A DNA stretch of 60,000 nucleotides from Nymphaea colorata (GCF_008831285.2 NC_045138.2:6789205-6849204), one strand, 5' to 3'. Positions 22,986 to 35,987 are shown, numbered from the stretch's first letter. Program-made: numbers and translations. Notes: generated by a model from the sequence alone, not told the origin.

Positions 22986-25900
22986 CTGTAGGTGCATTAG
23001 TGTATGAACGTAGTGCCGGAGTGCCGGTGCACCGTTTCGAGCTGTGACCCACCTCATATTGCTTCATAGGCAGGGCGGAGGGAGAGGGGGGGGCCACCTA
23101 AGCCATGGCCCCACTCCAACTAATTAAAAAAATTACATCGAAAAAATTAAAAAAATTTAGTTGTGCAATATATTTTTTATATTCGAGTTCAGTTTGACCC
23201 TACCTGAATCCGAGGTTGGACTGTTTGGCCCGCTCCACCCTTGTTCATAGGATACCACTCATAGTAGGATACCACTCATAGGAATATAACATATATACGA
23301 CATGAGACCTTCACTCTCATTAACCCAACCAGGTAAGCTATGCCCTTTTGAGGTAACAAAACCTTCGGATAAAATTCAGGCCACTCACAATCCTAAGACT
23401 CATAATAGGTACTTGAACATGGATCTGCCATATCTTTCATAAGAAAAGACCACTTTTACTTCCACCTCAAACTCAGAAATTAGTGCAACTTATTCTGAAC
23501 GTGAAAATATTCGGCTATCTATCAGTTTTATTTTAGAAAGGTGTGTGGTGGGAAGAACAATGTGTTCTTGGACACAATCTTCTATAACATTTGTTTCAAA
23601 TACACTGTTCTTCTTCTAAGAAATATTAGTGTAGCTAATTATCAGGCTTTCTATAATAAAAAAATGTGCTTATGTGGTCTAATAACATATGTTGCAAAAA
23701 TGCAGTGTTCATATTATCAAATGCTCTTTTGTAGGTCCTATCCAAACACTTAACTGGATTTCGTTTGTAACACGGCTGTAGGCCTGAAGTAATGGTACCG
23801 GTTCCAGACCCAGATCTTCTTTCTTAAAGAGGGGGGGCTTCTCAAGGAGATCATGATAAATGATTTTGAATCTGGACCTTGATATAGGTTAATTTATCAT
23901 AAGAATCTAAGGCGTTGTAGAAGCAAAAAACATTAGTAGAGGGCAAAATTACAATAGTGAAACCCTAATTGCAAACCCACCACATGATTCAGATCATTGG
24001 TCTAAAATTTCAACTGGGGACTGATCCGCGGATCCAGCTTTTTTCAGAATTCCTAATCTAATTTGGATCGGATGCATACCCCATTTCTAGAACCAAATTC
24101 GGATACTGATCATGCACTAATTGGCTCCCATATTTGAGAATCAAACCCAGATTCAACTAAGGAGAAGTGCCTAACGCATTTGAATCTAATCAATGATAAG
24201 ATCCTATCTCTTTACCAGATCTGACTAAACAGATTTGAAATCGGATCCTAAGTCATCTACAACCCTAATGAAAGGTGGGTCAGACTTGGATCAGACATTA
24301 AGTATCATGTCAGATTCACTCACAACCTCCACAGAGTCATTTAGGGGACCAACTTGTTCTGAATGAAAGAATATATTATGAGCCATGAATACCAACTACC
24401 ATATAATCAGGATATCACAATAATGTAGAGAATGCTAATTTATTATGGTACAAAAATTCGGTGCATTATATAATCAATGCATGGTAGCTGCTCTCTCTAT
24501 GGAGAAGTAGAGACAGAGGGTCACTTCAAACAATTACTTAAGGGCACTGTTTAATTACGACAAACAAATCAACATTTTCATTTGATGCCTAACATTTTGC
24601 CTGTAATTGCAAAAGTGATCTACATTTTCTTTTTCAATAAAACCATCTTTTTCATAAAAAAACGAGACCGGAAAAAAAAAAAGTTGGTTGCAATCTTCTT
24701 CTACGGCCAATGGGTGAGTAGAAACCACTCATAGAAAGGCCGAACTCCTCCCCCTTCCCCTTTCCCAGAGCCCAATGCTATTTTAGGACCTCATCATATT
24801 CCTGTCAATTAGAGTGTCACACTACCTCCGTTTGTAGTCTAAAAAAGTAGTATTCATGAGCATTAAATGACTAACCAAGTTATCACCGACCCGCCAGTCT
24901 GACAGATACGCTACATCCCTCAAAGATGGCTGCAATCTTCTTATAACATTGCCTCATTATAATTAAGTTACCTTTTTACCCTTTTAAGTGACATATTAGA
25001 AATTGATAAGAGTGGAGAAATGTAAGAAAGAGGAGAGGGTGGGGTTAAATGAGAACTACTTCTCTGTTATGTCGTAACATAGGAAAACATATTCCCATAA
25101 TTTAAACCTAAAAGGGTTTTTTGGACATTTTATTGAAATATTTTTGAGCCATACCATTTTTTCCTTTGTAAAGAAGTTTCCCATTTAGTCAATAAGGGTA
25201 TTTTCGTCATACCATTTTTTCGTTTGTAAAGAAGTTTCCAAGTCAATAGGGGTATTTTCGTCATTTTCAGTCTATAAATGGGCCCCTTGTTATGGGCCAT
25301 AACTTATACTCCGCTCAATCAGAAGACACCCTTATTTTCAAAAATCATAAAAAGTGGTTCCTTTTTTGGAATTATAGATAATGAGGTCCTAAAAGGGAAA
25401 CTTCCCAAACTGAAACAATAATTGCCCTATATCAATGTGGCTGATGCTGTGAAGGCAAATGCTGGAGTCCCCAAAAAATTTTGGGATCTAGAAACCAGAC
25501 ATTAACTAAACAACAATGCAAATTTCATTATCTTGGGCACCTTTTTCATGCGCCAAACAGCCTCACCTATGCCATTGCTTCTCCCTTCACAGGCAAGATA
25601 ACTCAAGGTTCCCAAGTTTCACACTGGGCAGGAACATCTAAGATCATGATACTGGTTCATTTTCTTTCAGCAATGTGAATAGTCAAATAGATCATGATCT
25701 TGGTTCACAAAAAGCATGATATTGTTACTACAAGAAGGTCCAACCAAAGGTGGGATGAGTGCAAGTAGCATTGTAGAGTAAACTGAATAGGCCAGGCCTG
25801 GCCTGGTTATTAGTTATTACTGAATCCAAAATGAGCTCGCTTAGATTAATCATTCCGGAGTCAGATCACACCAGCTGAAACAGAACATAGATCTTAGTGG

Positions 25901-26668
25901 TTTCAAATTCGATATACTGTAGCTCCCCAAAAGCTCATCTGAATTCAGATTTAGGTTCAAGTTGAGATTTGGTTCCGGTGCATTGGTCATCGAATCTGAC
26001 AAAAGGAATTTGGATTTGTCTGGATATCTACACTGGATCTGAACTATTCTTGAGTGAGTAGGAGTAATATTTCATCCTACCACTCAGATGAGAACTGAAG
26101 CCTCCATCCAATTCATCGGCCCCTTAAAATATAGAATCTGCTTTTAGTGCCTCCACCATGCTTCAACTGTGGTCGATAAACCCGGTTTTGCAGCCATTTA
26201 GATTCCCATTTCAATTAAAATTTACTGTACTCACTGACTTGATCCTCAATCCTGCTGTGGTCGAATTTCTTTATGACAGGGCGGCGAAGTACTGAGCAGA
26301 GCAGGTAATCGGTGAGAAAATGACTTCTTCTGTCCACTTAAGGGGTGAGGTCCACTCGCAAAGCCGACAGGACGTCACAAGTTCAAACCCCACAATGAAT
26401 GCGCTTACTTACACCTAATCTTCTAATCCTACCTAATCTGTACTGCCAGATCCTACGTTGATTTAGTTCAGTATATAAATGCTGTATAAATAGTTAATAA
26501 GTACTGTTAAGATCTTGCCAAAATGCATCGTCGTCTTCCTTTTTTCGTCTGATTATAAAAAGCCGCTTGAGCAGATAACAAATTACTGTTCAACTTATAC
26601 CGACGAGGTTCGGTGAGCCAGCGCGGGCCTGTGGCTGGTAGGTGGCTGCTCATTTGTTCTAGCAGCAA

Positions 26669-27112
26669 TAGGGAAGTCAATGGATCGGATTCTAATCGTA
26701 TATATTCTTAATCATATCCGCTTTTTGAATATTCACATATTCAATTTTTTTTTTTAAAAAAAGTGATATTCGAATCTGAATCCAAATCCAAAATCTGGTT
26801 TTACAATATGAATCCGATCCGAATCTGATTTTTATATTTATATCCAAAATCCAAATCCAAACTTTGAACCGAATTTTTTGAATTTTCAAATTTTAATAGC
26901 ATTAGATACAAGATGCTTGTCTAGAAATGAATCTGATCCATCGAATATTTATGTATATCTGAATCTGAAGCCAACCGGATGTCATTTATTAAATCCGAAT
27001 CCGATCCGATTTCTTAATCGGGTACTAAATTTTTAAATTTTTTTCTATATTTGAAATTTTCAGATTAATTCGGTTGGATATCCTATTCAAATAGGATATA
27101 TTGACATCCCTA
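26669..27112. mobile_element. hAT-like MITE, copy C
   Basis: Ends TAGGGAAGTCAA and TTGACATCCCTA; flanks AGCAGCAA and AACAGAAT are a worn 8-bp duplication. It is the orthologous insertion to 3201-3630, with a similar GGATTCGGATT-rich interior. Confidence 0.75.
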
Positions 27113-28228
27113 AACAGAATGCCTACCTCCCTTGTGCCAATGTATGGAACCAGTATAGTAGCTAACGTGCACTACGGGCCCCCTACGGACTCATCTATGG
27201 ACTCTAGGATAAGAGAAGAAGGTGGCGGAGCGGTTTGGTTCTCGTGGTAGATACTCATCATTCATCAATGAATGATGACTCAACTTTTCTTCTAGCAGAA
27301 AATATTAATTTTTTAGTATAAAATAAGAATAATATCTTTGGTGGTGGGCTAAGGAATATATGGTTCATTAAGAAAGGCATTTTTTATATAAAAAAATTAA
27401 TGTTTTCTAACAATAGGTGGCTCTTTGATATTTTTTTTCCATAAGTTTAGGGCATATATATGGACTTTTGAAGTTGAGTGGCTATTTGTTGTTTGCTCAA
27501 ACGATAAACACCATTTCTAATCATTTTTCTCAATTGAAGAAAAATAATTAAAATATTTATATTGATTTAAGGAAAATGCAAATCTAAAGAAATTTATAAA
27601 CCTGTACCGGCTGTAGGATAACACATCCCCAATGCAGGACAATATTAACAACACTTTTGGTTTCTCAGCTTAAGATATATCTTTCTATCACCTTTTGCTT
27701 GAATGCTCACCGCTAAGCATTTAATAGAAAGAGAAAGGACATTGTTTGAATCGTCCCAAAAGTTGGTTGTCAATATTTAGTTGCTTCTATATATGTGTGT
27801 GTGTCTGTGTGTGAATCCTAGCTATTTGAATTTCTAACTGTATTGTGTAACTTTGAGCAGTTCTTGAATCTGTAGATCCTTCAGGCCTCCAAGATGCAGA
27901 TATCAAGGAAATGCAGAGGAAGACATAACAACTTTGAACATTCACTTGGGCAGGAAGCCTATGGCATAATGTTCAGTAAAAAGCTAGCACGCTTGCACCA
28001 ACAGAACTGGCTAAGAAGTCTTTACAGAGATGGCAGGCAACTCATCAACTAGGATCTGCCACACAGGAGAATCATTTTCTTTATGGGGCACCGTGTCAAA
28101 GGCTCCCAAAGGACTTCTGCATATGAATTCATGACTAATTAATGGTTCTCTAGTGAACTTCAGTTCATTTACAAGGAACTGTACAAGCAATTGAATATCT
28201 GCATCATTGATGTGACCTATGAAATGTT

Positions 28229-28550
28229 CATTTGAAGATCAAGCCCAAGAATATCTTACTAGATCATGATTTTGCACCAAAGATTTTTTGTTTTGGCTTA
28301 GCAGAATTGAATGGTAAGGAAAAGAATGGGGTTTGTATTGCAGCAGGAAAAGGCACAATCAAATATATTTCCCTGGAGATACCTGAATAATCTCTCTCAC
28401 AAACCAGAAGTTTAGACCTTTAGACTTGACATATTTGGATCAAGAAAACACAGAGAATCAAATGTTGGCATCTCCAGTGAAAGCTTCAAGGAATTGTAGA
28501 AGGGAAATTGTACAAAGATAACAGTGATGGAATTGATGGATGTCAAAGGA
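28229..28550 (+). pseudogene. Dead kinase domain fragment, copy C unit 1
   Basis: It starts HLKIKPKNILLDHDF and continues with KIFCFGLAEL, so the DFG Asp is Cys here (Gly in copies A and B). The activation segment is followed by frame breaks. The catalytic-loop Asp is Lys, as in every other copy. Confidence 0.8.
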
Positions 28551-29005
28551 CTGCTGCTGCATGAAGCAATTTCTTCGAAAGTTGGAGTAATCTTTTTCTT
28601 GCCTTGCGAGCATGCAAAGTAAAGCCAAAGAAGGAACAAAAACCGTGTAACTTTGAGCAGTTCTTGAATGACTGTAGATCCTTCAGGCCCCCAAGATGCA
28701 GATACCAAGGAAAAGCAGAGGAAGACTAACAACTTTGAACATTCACTTGGGCAGGATGCCTATGCATAATGCTCAGAGGAGTGAAAAGCCAGCACTCTTG
28801 CACCAACAGAACTGGCTAAGAAGTCTTACAGAGATGGCAGACAATCATCAACTAGGATCTGCCACAGAAGCATCATTTTCTTTCTGGGGCACCACGTCAA
28901 AGGCTAAGGACTTCTGCATATGAATTCATGACTAATTAATGGTTCTCTAGTGAACTTCAGTTCATTTACAAGGAATTGTACAAGCAATTGAATATGTGAA
29001 ATGTT

Positions 29006-29400
29006 CATTTGAAGGTCAAGCCTAAGAATATCTTACTAGATCATGATTTTGCACCAAAAATTTCTTGTTTTGGCTTAGCAGAATTGAATCGTAAGGAAAA
29101 GAATGGGGTTTGTATTGCAGCAGGGAATGGCACCATAGGATATATTTCACAAGCCATAAGTTTAGACATTTAGACTTGACATAATTGGAACAAGAAAACA
29201 CAGAGAATCAAATGTTGGCATCTCCAATGAAAGCTTGAAGGAATTAAAAACGGAAAACTGTATAAAGATGACTGTTACAGCATTGTGGTGCATATAATGG
29301 AAGTCAGAGGACTGCTTCTGCATGAAGCAACTTCTTAGAAAGTCTAAAGCTGCGTTGAAGATCCCTCTACACTGCCAAACCATTATTATCCTGCAATTCA
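29006..29400 (+). pseudogene. Dead kinase domain fragment, copy C unit 2
   Basis: A second copy of the same domain, about 780 bp downstream of unit 1, reads KISCFGLAEL at the DFG site and has a shortened activation segment (deletion after GNGT). The tail CTGCTTCTGCATGAAGCAA also occurs at 28547, showing that the unit was tandemly duplicated inside copy C. Confidence 0.75.
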
Positions 29401-30709
29401 ACTAGGAGGCCTAGATGATGATTCCAGTTCAAGCCAGCCAGAAAGCTAATGAGCTTTTACTTAATTTGCGAATTTTTGATTCTCAGAGTCTGTACAAAAG
29501 AAAAAAATAGCAAAATACTATATTGGTTTTAGCAAAAGGGAAAATTGGTTTTGTACATGAAGAGATTTTTACTGTGTGCAGTATGCTATATTGGAGATTT
29601 ATCTCGTATACAGTTAATGTATATGACGAGCAGTGTAAAGTTTTTACTGTGTGGAGTATGTTATGCGCTTTGTCTCATAGTTAATACTTAATATAAACTA
29701 TCAATATTGAATATCTCAACCTCTAATTAGATATGCATGCTTCGGTTAGATGAGTTTTGCATCTACTCTGCAGTATGAGTCTTGCTTAGCCTCATACCAA
29801 TCTCAAGGCAGGCATTTCTGCATCTTTTGAACAATGAACTTTTTGAAGCAACTTTGGTCATTATTGTGTTTATCTATCTATCTATTTATTTACCTATCTA
29901 ACTAGAGGGGACTTCTTTGAAAGATGTCATGTTATCAACTTTCTCGTATTTAAAGAGTGGAGGATCTTTAAGTGGACTAAGAAAACTTGGTTTAGACTGT
30001 TTAGTCTCTCTCAAAACCAACCATTAGAGGAAAGGGCTGGACCTAGTGGAATTTTATCAAGTTTGAGAAACTTCTACTTTGTTGTGTGGTTGCACATCTC
30101 TCAAATGTTTGATGCAAACATCTTTTTCCAAATGACCTTTTTTAAAGTTCTAACAGCACTAGTCTTGCAAAATTTTTCTACCATATTTGTATATGCACTT
30201 GATTTTTTTTTTTGCGTGAGGTGAGCAGGAGGAGGATTGCATCCAACAGCCTAGCTGAAAGCCAAGCTTCCACCCTTTCTGCCATCCCCTCATGATACTT
30301 GACATACTTTTGGTGCCTCGAGATGACACTTTCCCTATACTCTAATTTGTATATCGGTGTCCCCCCACCCCTCCCTGCCCACTTTTTGTAGCACAAAAAG
30401 TTGTGCGTTGTGGGAGTTCGACCCACCCAGTCTGTTGCAGCAACCTCACTAGGGGTCATATGCACCTGATGGACTGTCTTGGTATTCAATAACAGGGACC
30501 TCTTAAGGTTTATGTTACTTGAGACCTAAGTTACATGGGTATGGGTATGGTTGAAGTATAGGAATTGAGATATGGGTACGGACACGACAACTTTAGAAGA
30601 TGTGGGTACGTAACAGGATATATAAGTATATACCCAAAATAATAAAAAAAAATCAAAATGAAAGCAACATTTAAGTAAACAAGTGATTTTAAATCAAATT
30701 ATTACATGT
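29401..30709. other. Non-coding flank of the copia insertion
   Basis: No gene recognised. 30500-30640 is rich in GGGTATGGGTA/GGGTACGGACACG motifs, the style of hAT-like termini, and 30205-30480 holds an open minus frame of about 100 codons with no recognisable domain. The copia element inserted in this DNA at 30710. Confidence 0.4.
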
Positions 30710-30958
30710 TGTTGATAGATTGTGTGTTTCGGGTCCGGATCCATACCCGACCCGCCTTGTAGCCCGTTTTGGGCTCTACTTAAGTCATGTAACCCTAATC
30801 CTTAAGGGTTAATGATAATCTTAAGAGAGAGAGAGTCTGGCGGCTAGTGGGCACCAACTCCTCCTCATTCGTGGTTTTTTCTCCCTCGTGTTGAGGGTTT
30901 TCCACGTTACATCGTGATCATTATTTCTCTTCATCTTCCTCTTGTTCGTATTTCTACA
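30710..30958 (+). repeat. 5' LTR of the copia element
   Basis: 249 bp with TG...CA ends. It differs from the 3' LTR by four transitions: near 30825, 30883, 30924 and 30933. Confidence 0.97.
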
Positions 30959-30970
30959 TGGTATCAGAGC
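30959..30970 (+). promoter_or_regulatory. Primer-binding site, initiator Met-tRNA
   Basis: TGGTATCAGAGC begins immediately after the 5' LTR and is the standard complement of the 3' end of plant initiator Met-tRNA, used to prime minus-strand cDNA. Confidence 0.95.
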
Positions 30971-31019
30971 CGTAAAGTTCCGGCGTTTCTGGTTTGTCTT
31001 TTGCCCGTGTTGGAGGAGG

Positions 31020-31500
31020 ATTCGCCCGACACTGTTCATTGACTCGCCCGGCACTGTTCATCGTCTCGCCCGGCACTGTTCATCGGCCGTGCCCGATGCT
31101 CGTGCCCGAGCTTCGCCCGACGCCTGTGCCCGACGCTCGTGCCCGAGCTTCGTCTGTCGCCCAGCGCCGCCCTGATCAGCACCGCTCAGGATTCCGCCTA
31201 GCGACGACCGGCCCAGCGACGCCCTGATCAGCGCCGTTCCTGTTCAGCCGCTTCCGCCCAGCGTCGGCCTGCTCAGCGACGCCCTGTCCAGCGGCGTTCC
31301 TCTCTGTCATCCGACGCATCGCCCACCGCCGTGTCTTTTTCCAGCGCTGCGCCGCTCTGCCTGGTTCCGGCGGTTTATTTCCGCCCAGCGCCGCGCCGCT
31401 CTGCCTGGTTCCGGCGGTCTGCTTCCGCTGGTGCGCCGCTCTGCCTGGTTCCGGCGGTCTGTTTCCGCCCAGCGCCGCGCCGCTCTGCCTCGTTTTTTTT
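31020..31500 (+). repeat. GC-rich minisatellite-like leader of the copia element
   Basis: Between primer site and gag the DNA is strongly GC-rich and repetitive. One array uses CTCGCCCGGCACTGTTCAT (31041-31085), with looser CGTGCCCGA(C/G)C units after it. A second array of about 40-46 bp units begins GCGCCGCTCTGCCTGGTTC (31347, 31391, 31431, partial at 31475). Open frames over it are biased by composition and are not considered genes. Confidence 0.8.
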
Positions 31501-31668
31501 TCTCCGGTGCTGCCTCTCTGTTGCTGTCTCTTCCGCCGGTGAGGTTTAGGCGTTCTTTGTTTTGTCCGTTGCCTGCTCTCTGCCTTTTTTGGTGTTGTAT
31601 TGTGCTGTTGCTCCCTGCTTCCCTTGCTGCCTACTGGGCTTCTCCCGTAGCTAGACTGGTCTGTGATT

Positions 31669-32650
31669 ATGGCAGCCTCTTTCTCGTCAACCGTCAACAC
31701 CAATCTCACTGAAATAGGGGCTTTTAGAACTGAGAATGTTCCCATGCAGGTCATCACTCTTCGCCTCACCAAGGAGAATTATTTCTTGTGGTCGCCTGCT
31801 ATGACTATGGGGATTGCTGGCCGTGGTCGCATGGCCTATATTGATGGGAGCAACCCCGAACCAGCAAGAACAAGTGATGTGTGGCATACTTGGTTTCTTG
31901 AGGATAATCAAGTGAAAACTTGGATTGTCAATTCCGTTTCCGCCAATATTCAGCCCCTTATCCTTCGGAAGAAGACTGCTAGAGACATGTGGGTGGTCCT
32001 CGAGCAAATGTATGGCCAAAAGAAGACCGCAATTCGTACTTACCAAGTAATGAAGACAGTCTATGGCATTCGACAAGGGAACTCGTCTGTTGCAGAGTAC
32101 TATGGGGCTTTGAAAGCTAAGTGGGAAGAGCTTGACTATCATTCTGATATTCCTTGGTATTGTCCCCATGATCAGGCGCTCTATGTTGCTCATGAATGGG
32201 AAAACATGGTGTTCCTATTTTTTAGCAGGTTTAAATGATGAGTTTGAAGGTGTTCGAAGCCAGATTCTGAATTCAGGGGAGGTGTCCAGTATTGAAGATG
32301 TGTACTCCTGTATTGAAGCGGAAGAACAGAGGAGGCTTGTTACAAAAGAAGGGAAGAGGGAACTTGTGCCCTATAACGAGAGATCCGCTCTCGTGAGTCG
32401 TGGTCCTGGCGGCCCGTCTAGATCCCTTCGCCTGTGCACTCACTGTAAGAAGACAGGTCATACCGTGGATTATTGTTGGGATCTTCATCCAGAAAAGAAG
32501 GGAAACAAAGGGAGATCTTCGATTGGGAGAACGCCTGTGTCTGAGGTGCAAGCATCCAATGGAGAAAAAGTCTCCATTTCTGCTAACCAGCTTCGTGAAC
32601 TAAGGGCTTATTTGGGCAGGATCGATGTCAACAAGATTGAGACCTCATAG
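31669..32650 (+). pseudogene. Copia gag with one frameshift
   Basis: The first ATG in frame is at 31669. The product starts MAASFSSTVNTNLTEIG and shows the copia gag signature ITLRLTKENYFLWSPAM, then WVVLEQMYG and the UBN2-type region. Near 32215 an extra T in a T-run (CTATTTTTTAG) shifts the frame from VFLF to the continuing LAGLNDEFEGVRSQIL in frame +2. The CCHC knuckle CTHCKKTGHTVDYC lies near 32433. A TAG at 32648-32650 ends it in frame with the protease, where relatives are usually fused. Confidence 0.9.
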
Positions 32651-33133
32651 GGAAATACAGCTAATCATGCTCTCGCGGTTATTGGCAATCAAGGTAACTT
32701 TTCTGTGGGGGAATGGATTGTCGATAGTGGTGCTACTCATCACATGACAGGTAATCCAAAATTGTTTCATGAGTATAAGTTGTCCTCGGGAAAGGAACGT
32801 GTTTCTCTTGCAGATGGTTCCTCTACCTGTGTGGCAGGCGAAGGCACTCTGTCCTTGTTGGACAAATTTCATGTGCAGGGCGCTTTACATGTTCCCCAGT
32901 TTCCTTTAAATCTCTTATTAGTCAGTAGACTTACTAAAGAATTGAATTGTGAACTTATATTCTCTGCCGATCGTTGTGTTTTGCAGGACTTGGTGACAGG
33001 GAAGAGGATTGGGATTGGTTTAGCTTCTGATGGATTATATCGTCTTCCCATACGTGTGGCTACTGCTCTGTTGACAGCGATCCGCAAGACAGATAAGAGA
33101 AGAGAAGATTGTCTTCAGTCTTTTATGTACTGA
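32651..33133 (+). pseudogene. Copia aspartic protease and pre-integrase region
   Basis: In frame with the end of gag after the TAG. It reads EWIVDSGATHHMTG, with the catalytic D-S-G intact, then VSLADGS, LHVPQFPLNLLLVSRL and DLVTGKRIGIG. It stops at TGA (33131-33133) where the GAG-pre-integrase module normally has Trp-His. The following HESFGHLPF and CDVCQFAK of the HHCC zinc finger continue in the same frame to about 33240. Confidence 0.9.
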
Positions 33134-35987
33134 CATGAAAGTTTTGGGCATTTACCTTTTGGGATTTTGAAACATTTGTTTCTAGACTTGTGTTCCTCCT
33201 TTGATTTGTCTTCCATTTCTTGTGATGTTTGTCAGTTTGCCAAGGGCTTCATACCCTCTTTCTTTTAGTTGTGCTAATGAAGCTTTTTCCCTGATTCACT
33301 CTGATATATGGGGACCTTTGGGCATTCATACCCGTCAAAGTTTCCAGTATTTTATCACTTTCATTGATGATTTCTCTCGTGCTACATTTATATACTTGTT
33401 AAAAGACCGCAGCGAGGTTCCTCGCATCATAGAGACATTTATTCTTATTGTGCATACCCAGTATGGTGCGAATGTTAAAACTTTCAGGTCCGATAATGCC
33501 CGTGAGTACATGTGTCAGCCTGTTGAGGAGTTTCTTAGACAACGGAGGATTGTTCACGAGACATCCTGTAGTTACACCCCCCCTCAAAATGGGGTAGCTG
33601 AAAGGAAAAATCGTCAACTTCTTAATGTCACCAGGGCTCTTTTGTTTCAGAGAAATCTTCCTAAACACTATTGGGGTGATGCAGTTCTTATTAGTGTCTA
33701 TCTTATTAACCGCATGCCCAGTCGTGTTTTGAATGGTAGGACTCCCCACTCGTTGCTTCCTGGCAGCCGTCCACCATTTCCTCTTCCTCCTTGTGTTTTT
33801 GGTTGTGTATGTTTTATCCATGATCACAGTCCAAATGTCAAGAAACTTGATCCTAGGTCTATCAGAGGTGTCTTTGTTGGATACTCCCCTACGCAAAAAG
33901 GATACAAATGTATTAATCCTATTACTGGTCGAGCTTATGTTACGAGGGATGTTACCTTCTTGGAACATGCCTCTTACTTTGGTGCAAATCCTCTTCAGGG
34001 GGAGCAGTCTGTGGGCAGAGAAGAGTATTCTCAGAGACAGGAACTTCAGTTTATAGATTTTTTGGACTACAAGAAAGCAGAATCACTTAATACTGTTGAT
34101 GTGCCTGAGAAGGAGGAAAGTGGTGACAATAACATTGAGAAGGAAGGCCCTCAGTTGTTTGGACAGTTCTACTCTAGACGAGGTACTCGGACAGAGGTGA
34201 TGATTTGTGATGCTAGATCTACTTCCAATCTCAATGCCACTCATTCCCTGGATGAACCAAGTCCTACCAAGGAGACCGTGGAGACTCATGATGAGGTTGA
34301 AAAGAAGAATGACGATCTTTCCATTGCCCTGAGAAAGGGTGTCAGGTCATGTACTCAACACCCCATTGGTAATTTTGTTTCTTATTCCAGACTTGGGAAA
34401 GATTACAAGTGCTTTGTTTCTACTCTCTCTTTGGTTGTGATTCCCAGGACTGTCGCTGAAGCTCAAAGTGACTCCAAGTGGGCTGATGCAATGAAAGAAG
34501 AAATAGATGCCCTAAGAAGAAACTTGATATGGGAAGTTGTGAAGATTCCTGAAGCCGCTCACCTAGTTGGATCCAAATGGGTGTATATCATCAAGTACAA
34601 ACCAGATGGGAATGTTGAAAGATATAAAGCTCGACTTGTGGCCAAGGGGTTTAGCCAGAAATATGGAATTGATTACTTGAAAACCTTTGCTCCTGTTGCG
34701 AAAATGAAGGCTATGAGGGTGGTTATATCCCTAGCTGTGATGAATGAGTGGAAGATGTATCAACTGGATGTTAAGAATGCATTCCTCAATGGTGACCTCG
34801 AAGAAGAAGTATATATGCATATGCCTCCAGGATATGAAGAACCAGAAAAGTGTTGTAAGCTGAAAAAGGCCTTGTATGGCTTTAAGCAATCGCCCAGAGC
34901 GTGGTTTGAACGACTGAGAAGAGTGATGATACGTTGTGGATACAAACAAGGAAATGGAGATCACACTCTGTTTGTGAAGAAGAAGGAGAGCATGGTTACT
35001 TTCCTGCTCGTCTACGTAGATGACATGATTGTTACTGGAGATGATGAGGAGGAGATTATCAAGCTAAAAGGGTTACTGGCTACCGAATTCGACCTCAAAG
35101 ATCTTGGCAAACTAAGGTATTTTCTTGGTATGGAGGTTGATAGGTCTAGTACTGGTCTTGTACTAAACCAAAGGAAATATACATTAGATCTGCTGGAAGA
35201 AACTGGTAAATTGGGATGTAGACCTACTCCTATCCCTTTTGACACTGGGCACAAGTTGAGTCTTAGAGATGGAGAGCCTCTCTGTGAAGAAGACAATGGA
35301 AGATATCAACGTTTGGTTGGGAAGCTAATTTATCTTACCCTCACGAGACCTGATATCACCTTTGCGGTGAATGTTTTGAGCCAATTCATGCATGCGCCAA
35401 CCGATGCACATATGAAGGCTGTGGATAGAGTGCTATGCTACCTGAAGAAAAATCCTGGTAAGGGACTCCTGTATGTGAAACAAGAGACTGTAGAAATCGA
35501 GGGCTATTCTGATGCGGATTGGGCAGGTTGTGGTGATACCAGACGATCCACTACAGGGTACTGTGTCTACTTGGGAGGAAACCTTGTTGTATGGAGGAGC
35601 AAGAGACAGGATGTTTGCTTTAGATCCAGTGCAGAGGCAGAATATAGGGCAGTTGCTATGGGAGTGTCAGAGTTATTATGGTTGAAGATATTGTTGACTG
35701 ACATTGGAATACAGATTGAAGGACCTATGAAGATGTACTGTGATAACAAGTCTGCAATCAACTTAGCCAACAACTCTGTTCTTTACGACAGAACAAAACA
35801 TGTTGAAATTGATCGTCACTTCATTCGGAAAAGGATTGATGCGAAAGAGTTGATCTCACCTTACATAAAGTCTGAAGACCAAACTGCTGATGTTCTGACG
35901 AAAGCTCTTCCTTCAGCTTCATTTGAGAGGAATGTATCCAAGTTGGGCATGTTTGATATGTATGCCCAACTTGAGGGGGAGTGTTGA
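33134..35987 (+). pseudogene. Copia integrase, reverse transcriptase and RNase H
   Basis: After the zinc finger a short deletion near 33240 shifts the frame; from 33201 a 928-codon frame then stays open to the 3' LTR. It has the integrase triad (IHSDIWG near residue 34, FRSDNAREY near 96, NGVAERKN near 131), RT motifs YKARLVAKGF, QLDVKNAFLNGDL and YVDD (near residue 602), and RNase H motifs YSDADWAG (near 768), SSAEAEYRA, MYCDNKSAI and TKHVEIDRHFIR. It ends EGEC-stop overlapping the LTR start. All visible catalytic acids are intact. Confidence 0.96.
35972..35981 (+). promoter_or_regulatory. Polypurine tract of the copia element
   Basis: TGAGGGGGAG directly before the 3' LTR, the plus-strand primer site; it also forms the last codons of the polyprotein. 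Confidence 0.9.

Larger units (their letters stand above)
22989..29400 (+). repeat. Segmental duplication copy C
   Basis: Collinear with copy B from GTGCATTAGTGTATGAACG onward and with copy A from about 23990. It is an empty site for both GC-rich hAT-like insertions of copy A and for the LTR of A and B. It contains its own tandem duplication of the kinase end (27840-28560 and 28580-29400). Stretches longer than 300 bases without features in it (23000-26660) are decayed non-coding sequence shared with A and B. Confidence 0.85.

Noticed and set aside
22622-23047. 141-codon open frame on the plus strand
   Set aside because: It starts with GTG, has no recognisable domain, and runs across the border of duplication copy C, so it is probably open by chance.
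30178-30489. 103-codon minus-strand frame with possible tRNA-like B-box words (GTTCGACCC)
   Set aside because: A SINE was considered, but no A box at proper spacing, no tail and no target duplication were found.
31331-31712. Open frames on both strands in the copia leader
   Set aside because: They follow from the GC-rich repeats; the plus-strand element order leaves this region untranslated upstream of the gag ATG at 31669.
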